Below the pieces are notes generated by a model. It did not search any database. It worked only from the letters and a program-made list of their open reading frames with translations, and had not been told where the DNA came from. A stretch of DNA of 32,154 nt from Chitinophagaceae bacterium (GTDB lineage: Bacteria; Bacteroidota; Bacteroidia; Chitinophagales; Chitinophagaceae), in contig CANGEZ010000003.1 of NCBI GenBank assembly GCA_947452875.1, positions 1 to 32,154 of the forward strand. Reading direction: 5' to 3'. The position numbers were made by a program, and so were the translations under genes. Each line of letters begins with the position of its first letter. The first letter of the stretch is position 1. Below, piece after piece: positions 25,694 through 32,154 of the stretch.

Positions 25694-26845
25694 TTGACAC
25701 CTGACATTCAAAGCAAACTTCCACAAGTTGGCACTACGATATTTACAGTGATGAGTGCATTGGCGGTAAAGCACAATGCCATTAACCTTGGACAAGGGTT
25801 TCCTGATTTTCCCATGAATCCCAAACTGACTTCGCTTGTAAATGAAACCATGCAATCAGGGTATAACCAGTACGTACACATGTGCGGCTTACCTGCATTA
25901 CGGGAACGCTTAGCCGAAAAAGTAAATGAAGACTACAATACCCATGTCAATCCGGAAACAGAGATAACACTTACCCCTGGCGGAACTTATGCTATATATA
26001 CGGCATTCACTTCAATTTTACAACCCGGCGACGAAGTGATTTTATTTGAACCGGCTTATGATTCTTACATTCCGAATATAGAAATAAATGGTGGTGTTGC
26101 AATTCGCATTCCTCTTGAATTTCCTGATTATTCAATCAATTGGGAATTGGTGAAATCAAAAGTCAACAGCAAAACAAAGGCTATCATCATCAATACGCCT
26201 CACAATCCAACAGGCAGTGTGCTCACGCAAGAGGATATAGCACAATTAAGAAGTATTGTTGAAGGCACGAATATTTTCATCATTAGCGATGAAGTGTATG
26301 AACATTTAATTTTTGACAATAAAGAACATTTATCTATTCTTCGTTATCCTGATTTAAAAGCAAGAAGTTTTGTTTGTTTTTCATTTGGAAAAGTATACCA
26401 TTGCACCGGTTGGAAAATGGGTTATTGTATTGCACCAGAATCGATGATGAAAGAATTTAGAAAAGTGCATCAGTTCAATTGTTTTACTTGCAATAGTCCT
26501 GTACAATTTGCATTGGCTGAATTTTTAAAAGATAAAAATCAATACAGAGAACTAGGTTCTTTTTTACAAAAGAAAAGAGATTATTTCAAATCATTGATGG
26601 CACAAACACCATTCAAACCATTGCCTTCATTTGGCAGTTATTTTCAGTTGTATGATTACAGTGGTTTTAGCAATGAGAGTGAAAATGATTTGGCTATTCG
26701 TCTAACACAAGAGGCTGGTGTTGCCACTATTCCTGTTTCTGCTTTTTATAAAACTCCTGTAGATAACAAAGTGTTGCGTTTTTGTTTTGCCAAAAAAGAA
26801 GAGACTTTGGAAGCAGCTGTGGAGAGGTTGGTGAAGTTTTTCTAA
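25694..26845 (+). CDS. PLP-dependent class I/II aminotransferase (methionine aminotransferase-like)
   Basis: INLGQGFPDF, INTPHNPTGSVLT, SDEVYEHLIFD, SFGKVYHCTGWKMGY. Confidence 0.9.
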   Translation: MTPDIQSKLPQVGTTIFTVMSALAVKHNAINLGQGFPDFPMNPKLTSLVNETMQSGYNQYVHMCGLPALRERLAEKVNEDYNTHVNPETEITLTPGGTYAIYTAFTSILQPGDEVILFEPAYDSYIPNIEINGGVAIRIPLEFPDYSINWELVKSKVNSKTKAIIINTPHNPTGSVLTQEDIAQLRSIVEGTNIFIISDEVYEHLIFDNKEHLSILRYPDLKARSFVCFSFGKVYHCTGWKMGYCIAPESMMKEFRKVHQFNCFTCNSPVQFALAEFLKDKNQYRELGSFLQKKRDYFKSLMAQTPFKPLPSFGSYFQLYDYSGFSNESENDLAIRLTQEAGVATIPVSAFYKTPVDNKVLRFCFAKKEETLEAAVERLVKFF

Positions 26846-26865
26846 GAAGTTTCAAATGTTCAATA

Positions 26866-27041
26866 GGTTCAAAATGTTTCATGACCTCACCCCCCTGCCT
26901 ACCGGCAGGCAGGCAACCCCTCTCCCGAGTGAGAGGGGGGCAATCGAAATTTTTTTCTAAAAAATCATTTCAAAAATTCAAAGTGTTTCATTTACGCTAA
27001 GAACTAATTGAACCAATTGAACCTTTTAAACATTTTGAACC
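26866..27041. repeat. intergenic nested inverted-repeat block between convergent genes
   Basis: Outer GGTTCAAAATGTTT/AAACATTTTGAACC (14-bp perfect arms), inner CCTGCC-TACC-GGCAGG and CCCCTCTC-CCGAGT-GAGAGGGG hairpins. Confidence 0.7.
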
Positions 27042-27045
27042 ACTT

Positions 27046-27774
27046 TTATCCTCCACCTAACAGATACTTCTCCGCCTTCTCCAAATCTTCCGGCACATCT
27101 ATTTTCACGCCCGCATGATCAGTGATTACCATTTTTAATTTGATGCCATTTTCAAGATAGCGCAGACATTCAATTTTTTCTACAGATTCAAGTGGTGTCA
27201 TTTCCCATTTGGTGAATTGAAGTAAAGCTGCTTTCCTGAACGCATAGACGCCGATGTGTTCATAATAGGTGGGTTGTATTTCTTTGTCGCGGTGAAATGG
27301 AATGACACTTCTGCTGAATAAAAGCGATTCCATGTTTTTATCTACCACTACTTTTACAAAATTCGTATTGCTCACAAGAGATAGATCAGTAAAGGGTTTC
27401 ATTACAGAAACCACCTGAATTTTCTCATCATCAAAAGCGTCCAATAATTTTGCTAATGACGATTTATCAATAAAAGGTTCATCACCCTGAACGTTTAAAA
27501 CAATATCTACATCCATATTTTCAACCGCTTCCGCAATTCTGTCGCTGCCACTTTCATGAGACTTGATACTCATGATCGCTTTGCCGCCATTATTAGTAAT
27601 CTCATTGAAAATAATATCGCTGTCAGTGATTACAAAGACTTCATCAAACAAGCCTGTTGCAATCGTATTATCATAAGTGTGTCGGATAACAGTTTTATTA
27701 CCAAGAGGCTGCATCAGTTTGAATGGAAATCTAGTAGCAGCATATCGCCCCGGTATCATGGCAATTTTCTTCAT
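27046..27774 (-). CDS. kdsB: 3-deoxy-manno-octulosonate cytidylyltransferase
   Basis: IPGRYAATRFPFKLMQPLGNKTVI, NVQGDEPFID, YEHIGVYAFRKAAL. Confidence 0.95.
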   Translation of the reverse strand: MKKIAMIPGRYAATRFPFKLMQPLGNKTVIRHTYDNTIATGLFDEVFVITDSDIIFNEITNNGGKAIMSIKSHESGSDRIAEAVENMDVDIVLNVQGDEPFIDKSSLAKLLDAFDDEKIQVVSVMKPFTDLSLVSNTNFVKVVVDKNMESLLFSRSVIPFHRDKEIQPTYYEHIGVYAFRKAALLQFTKWEMTPLESVEKIECLRYLENGIKLKMVITDHAGVKIDVPEDLEKAEKYLLGGG

Positions 27775-28008
27775 GTTTTTTCAATTGTATTTCGCAAAAT
27801 TATTGATGATAATCCGAAACTTCTAGTATAATCCGTTTTTTAAAAATCAATACATATTTCACGTTTAATGCAAATCTTCATTTACATTTGAAAACTAAAT
27901 GATTTGCTTTTTTATTCCAACTTTTTCTGAATCAAAATTGAGATAACAAAAGGGGATGAGTATATAAAGGCATGTCTTTGAATACTACTTAAATATTAAA
28001 ATACGCAC

Positions 28009-30042
28009 ATGAAAAAAATCTACGTTCTCGCTTTATTATTATTTGCCTTTATTGCTTCAAATGCACAAACGGTAAGTATTTTGTACAATCTAAACACGAC
28101 AGATTCTACAGTTATCGGCAATAAAAGATATCATGTAAGTGAATCTATTTATACAGATGAAGAAATTGGTTCAAGTAATTTCACTTCTGCAGTCTCTGCT
28201 ATACAGCGTATTGGTTATTATTTATACATACAAGGAGCCAATACAACAGTAAGCAGTTTTAAAATTTGGATGAAAAATGTACCTGCTGGTACTGAAACAT
28301 TTTCTTCAGGAACTTACACCACAACGGGTTACACTAATGTTTACAACAGCAGCTTTACAGCTAGTCCAACAGGATTCAGGTATTTTACTTTGAGTACACC
28401 TTTTGTAAGAACACCAGGAACCAACTTACAGGTGTTGATTGAAAGACTAGACAACTTAGCCCATGCAGGAACATATTTTTTAGAATCTGAAGGAAATATT
28501 ACTGATCCTACTTTAAATACAACTCGTTATTATAATGGCAATCCAGCTCCTAATGGCTCCACTGTACTGACACCCAAAGTTTCTCGTCCAGCCATCAGAC
28601 TTATACATACTTATGCGTTAGATGCAGGTATTGTTGACATCGTAAATCCTCCTGTTTCTTGTTATGGTGATCCTCAAAACATTGATGTGCAAGTTTATAA
28701 TGCAGGTACTGATGTTATTCCTGCAGGAGCGGCTTCTGTTACATTGAATATTTCCGGACCAAATAGTTTCAGTGGTGTACAAACAAATGCGACCTCTATT
28801 GCTTCAGGTTCAGTAGGAGTTGTTACTTTTAGCAATATCAGTCTTAATAATGCAGGTGATAATATCGACTCTGCTTATGTCACATTAGCTGGAGACGGTA
28901 CTACATTTAATGATACATTAGTTTCTGTTACAACTACTGCTTCAACATTAAATACCTATCCTATTGTTGAAGATGCAGAGTCCACACTACCAGTGTTTCC
29001 ATTTGTAGCACAAGTTTCTGGTACGTCTCAACTATGGACGTTACAAACTGGAGATTACACAAATATTGATCAAACAGCTCCATTATCACCAAGGGCTCCT
29101 GGCACTACTTATTATCTTTTTGATAGTTACAGCGGTTCAAGCTCTGTTGGCTTTGTGAGTAGATTGTACAGCAATTGCATCGAATTACCAACACCATTGG
29201 CGCCTAATCCTGCTCCAGTTACAACAGTTAGTTTCTGGATGAGTCATGATAATACTTATGCTACCACTTTAGATAGTTTATATTTAACCATTTCTACTGA
29301 TAAAGGTGCAACATGGACAAGATTATTGCCAGGCTATCAGAGAGCTGATGTGGGTGCAGCAGCTCCTTACTGGCAGGAAGAAATAGTAGATATTTCTGCT
29401 TATAACGGTCAAACTGTTCAGTTAGGTTTTGAAGGTGTGAGTCAATACGGAAACGCATTTGGATTAGATGATATCAACATCAATTACACTGGTATTGCTC
29501 CTGTTTCTTTATTAAGTTTTGATGCAGTAAGAAATGGAAAAATAAATAACCTTCAGTGGTCTACAAGTTTGGAAGTTAATACCAATAAATTTGTCATCGA
29601 AAGAAGTGCAGACGGTAAAAATTTCACTTCATTGGGTGAAGTAAGAGCAACAGGAAACAGCACCGTTAATCAATACTATCGCTTTACAGACGTAGCTCCA
29701 ATAAAAGCAGTGAACTACTATCGCATCAGAATGATTGATAATGATAACACTTATAAATTCAGCGAAATCAAGAATGTGAAAAATTCAGGAATCGCTGAAA
29801 TGGCTATTAATCCTAATCCGGTTAACCAGTTGATGAGAATTAGTCTGGAAGCAGATGCAAATGAAACTGCAACTGTTGTGGTTACTGATTTATCTGGAAA
29901 AAGAATCATCAGTAAATCAATGAGTGTTATTGCAGGATTGAACAATTTGGAAATTCCGGTTAGTCAGTTGTCAAGCGGAACTTATATTGTGACTGTAAGA
30001 TTAAGTAGCCAGACGTTGGTGAAGAAGATAAATAAGTTGTGA
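28009..30042 (+). CDS. secreted T9SS-sorted protein (type A sorting domain)
   Basis: Signal peptide MKKIYVLALLLFAFIASNAQ; C-terminal MAINPNPVNQLMRISLEADANETATVVVTDLSGKRIIS...LSSGTYIVTVRLSSQTLVKKINKL. Confidence 0.88.
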   Translation: MKKIYVLALLLFAFIASNAQTVSILYNLNTTDSTVIGNKRYHVSESIYTDEEIGSSNFTSAVSAIQRIGYYLYIQGANTTVSSFKIWMKNVPAGTETFSSGTYTTTGYTNVYNSSFTASPTGFRYFTLSTPFVRTPGTNLQVLIERLDNLAHAGTYFLESEGNITDPTLNTTRYYNGNPAPNGSTVLTPKVSRPAIRLIHTYALDAGIVDIVNPPVSCYGDPQNIDVQVYNAGTDVIPAGAASVTLNISGPNSFSGVQTNATSIASGSVGVVTFSNISLNNAGDNIDSAYVTLAGDGTTFNDTLVSVTTTASTLNTYPIVEDAESTLPVFPFVAQVSGTSQLWTLQTGDYTNIDQTAPLSPRAPGTTYYLFDSYSGSSSVGFVSRLYSNCIELPTPLAPNPAPVTTVSFWMSHDNTYATTLDSLYLTISTDKGATWTRLLPGYQRADVGAAAPYWQEEIVDISAYNGQTVQLGFEGVSQYGNAFGLDDININYTGIAPVSLLSFDAVRNGKINNLQWSTSLEVNTNKFVIERSADGKNFTSLGEVRATGNSTVNQYYRFTDVAPIKAVNYYRIRMIDNDNTYKFSEIKNVKNSGIAEMAINPNPVNQLMRISLEADANETATVVVTDLSGKRIISKSMSVIAGLNNLEIPVSQLSSGTYIVTVRLSSQTLVKKINKL

Positions 30043-30087
30043 TTTTGTGAGTGATTTTTAATCACGAATGCATGAATTCATATATTG

Positions 30088-30118
30088 AAAGCCGTTCCAA
30101 ATTTGGGACGGCTTTTTT
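30088..30118 (+). terminator. rho-independent terminator after T9SS protein
   Basis: AAAGCCGTTCC-aaattt-GGGACGGCTTTTTT stem (one G-T wobble) plus T-run. Confidence 0.8.
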
Positions 30119-30173
30119 ATTAAAGAGAATTTTGGGTAGGGAATTAGTTAGTTCGAATGGCTTTTTTTCCTGT

Positions 30174-30217
30174 CGTAATATTGCGATATTGCGATATTGC
30201 AATATCGCAATATTACG
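30174..30217. repeat. long perfect inverted repeat CGTAATATTGCGATATTGC-GATATT-GCAATATCGCAATATTACG
   Basis: 19-bp perfect arms, 6-nt loop; built of TTGCGATA-like units. Confidence 0.85.
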
Positions 30218-30383
30218 TGTTCTCAACTCGAACAGCCAAATATTTTCACTAATGTTTCTTCACTATCACTGAAGTTTCTTCAACAGTATACTTTAATGAT
30301 TTTATCATTGAAAATGTGATACATTTTATAGCTCGAATTTTCTTATTTAAATTTTAAATTTTTACTTTTGAATTTATGTCGCA

Positions 30384-30414
30384 TTAAAAAAGCCGCTCTA
30401 AATAGAACGGCTTT
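30384..30414 (-). terminator. rho-independent terminator of dnaN
   Basis: Minus strand AAAGCCGTTCTATTTAGAGCGGCTTTTTTAA. Confidence 0.8.
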
Positions 30415-30436
30415 GTCTTTTTAAATATTTCAGTGA

Positions 30437-31552
30437 TTAATTATTCAACATCAGTGGCATTACCAGCATCAACAATTCCTCATCAGGATTTTGCTCGCTT
30501 GGTTTAACGATACCGGCTTTTGTTGATGTACTTAATTCCATTACAATTTCGCTTGTATCTGCGCCATTCAACATTTCAATAAGGAATTTTGCATTGAATG
30601 CAATTTGCAAATCTTCTCCATCATACTGACAAGCCATGCCTTCATTTCCTTCATTGCTGAAATCAACATCCTGTGCTGTTAATTGAAGACGATTACCGCT
30701 TATTGCCAATGCAATCTGATTGGTACTTTTATTACTGAATACGCTAACTCTTCTTAGAGCATTTTGGAAATCACCTTTATTGATAATCATTTTGTATGGA
30801 TTATCGGTTGGAATCACCACTTTATAATCAGGAAAACGAGCGTCGATAAGGCGACATACCAATTCAGTACTGCCGTGTGTGATAAAAAGATGGCTGCCGT
30901 TATAAGAAACAGTCAATTCATCTTCATTGTCAGGAAGTGCTCCTTTTAATAAAGTCAAAGGTTTTTTTGGAACGATGAAAGAATCTTTCTTTGGACATTG
31001 TATATCATTTCTTGTAAAGCGAACCAAACGATGTGCATCGGTAGCTACAAAAGTGATTCCTTTTTTATCCAATTCGAAGAAAACGCCAGTCATAGCCGGA
31101 CGTAAATCATCGCTGCTTACTGCAAAAATTGTTTTGTTGATGGCAGTTACCAAAGCAGAAGAGCTCATGGTAAAAGCATTGGCTTCATCAGCCTGAGGTT
31201 CTTTAGGGAAGTTATCAGGATTTTCGCCCATTACTTTGTATTTCCCATTATCGCTGGTAATTTCAATACCAAAGTTTTTGTCGATATTGAAAGTCAGTGG
31301 TTGATCGGCAAGATTTTTAAGTGAATCCATCAATATTTTCGCAGGAATACATACTTTACCGCTGTCTTTGGCTTCAATAGACATGTGAACTTTCATAACA
31401 GTTTCTAAGTCGGTAGCCACAACCGTCAGCTTGTTTGCTTCTATTTCAAATAGAAAATCTTCTAATATTGGCAACACCGTGTTGGTATTGATTACGCCAC
31501 TGATTTGTTGCAATTGTTTCAACAGTGCAGAGGATGATACGATAAACTTCAT
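30437..31552 (-). CDS. dnaN: DNA polymerase III subunit beta (sliding clamp)
   Basis: MKFIVSSSALLKQLQQISGVINTNTVLPILEDFLFEI; ATDAHRLVRF; C-terminal LMLVMPLMLNN. Confidence 0.96.
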   Translation of the reverse strand: MKFIVSSSALLKQLQQISGVINTNTVLPILEDFLFEIEANKLTVVATDLETVMKVHMSIEAKDSGKVCIPAKILMDSLKNLADQPLTFNIDKNFGIEITSDNGKYKVMGENPDNFPKEPQADEANAFTMSSSALVTAINKTIFAVSSDDLRPAMTGVFFELDKKGITFVATDAHRLVRFTRNDIQCPKKDSFIVPKKPLTLLKGALPDNEDELTVSYNGSHLFITHGSTELVCRLIDARFPDYKVVIPTDNPYKMIINKGDFQNALRRVSVFSNKSTNQIALAISGNRLQLTAQDVDFSNEGNEGMACQYDGEDLQIAFNAKFLIEMLNGADTSEIVMELSTSTKAGIVKPSEQNPDEELLMLVMPLMLNN

Positions 31553-31651
31553 AACTAAAATTTAATAAGTGTCAAAGATAAAAGATTGCCGTTAATGAAA
31601 CGAAGATAATTTCTTCCTAATTTCAACATCGCAACAGCAAATTTTCAACAT

Positions 31652-32119
31652 TTGACACAACCATTGAACATAGGACCGGAAAAAGCCCTTCAAAAAATCG
31701 GTCAATTTTGTGCTTATCAGGAGCGCAATCACAAGGAAGTGAAGGAAAAGCTTTACAGTTATGGACTTTATAAAGATCAAGTTGAAGAGTTGTTATCAAA
31801 ATTAATACAAGAGAATTTTCTAAATGAAGAACGATATGCCATTGCTTATGCCGGTGGAAAATTCAGGGCAAAAGATTGGGGGAAAAACAAGATAAAATAT
31901 GGCTTAAAGCAACATCAGGTAAGTGATTATTGCATCAAAAAAGCGTTGAAAATTATAGATGAGGAAGAATATGTTCAAAAATTACAGAAGCTTTATACAG
32001 CGAAAGAAAAAACACTGAAATCAGAAAAAAATATTTTTATTAAAAAGAGAAAAATACAACAATACTTGATGCAGAAGGGTTATGAAAGCTCGTTGATAAA
32101 CGAATTGTTATCTCAATAA
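31652..32119 (+). CDS. recX: regulatory protein RecX
   Basis: AYQERNHKEVKEKLYSYGL, LIQENFLNEERYAIAYAGGKFRAKDWGKNKIKYGLKQHQVS. Confidence 0.88.
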   Translation: MTQPLNIGPEKALQKIGQFCAYQERNHKEVKEKLYSYGLYKDQVEELLSKLIQENFLNEERYAIAYAGGKFRAKDWGKNKIKYGLKQHQVSDYCIKKALKIIDEEEYVQKLQKLYTAKEKTLKSEKNIFIKKRKIQQYLMQKGYESSLINELLSQ

Positions 32120-32154
32120 ATCAAATTACAATGGCAGAAGACTTGCAAATAAAA

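Noticed and set aside
1-32154. CRISPR array, rRNA, or IS transposase
   Set aside because: No regularly spaced direct repeats, rRNA-like segments or transposase ORFs were seen.

Overview
AT-rich Bacteroidota-type (probably Chitinophagaceae-like, by protein style) chromosomal window with two parts. (1) About 1-20.9 kb is accessory DNA that abuts a tyrosine recombinase gene and a tRNA-Phe gene. It carries two paralogous WYL regulators, a UvrD-like helicase fused to a PD-(D/E)XK nuclease, a caspase/CHAT-like His-Cys protein, a NADAR protein, a possible ART-like protein, an AAA+ ATPase, an ADP-ribosylglycohydrolase (DraG family), a secreted NUC1-type nuclease, two Fic proteins, a VapC-type TA module and a RelE/ParE-type TA module. 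(2) About 20.95-32.15 kb is ordinary core genome: recQ, kdsD/kpsF-like, manC-like, aminotransferase, kdsB, a T9SS-sorted protein, dnaN and recX. Main hunt result: a recurrent promoter module, TGTAA-N5-TTACA followed at exactly 11 nt by a match to the Bacteroidetes -7 element (TAnnTTTG). It occurs at nine places within about 1.6-16.2 kb, in front of otherwise unrelated genes and including two divergent pairs with identical 45-bp spacing. I saw no instance in the core half. This suggests that the helicase-nuclease, caspase-like, NADAR, ART-like?, AAA+ and DraG genes form one co-regulated ADP-ribose/NAD-linked stress or defence regulon, plausibly controlled by a flanking WYL protein. All calls are from reading the sequence; no database search was run.
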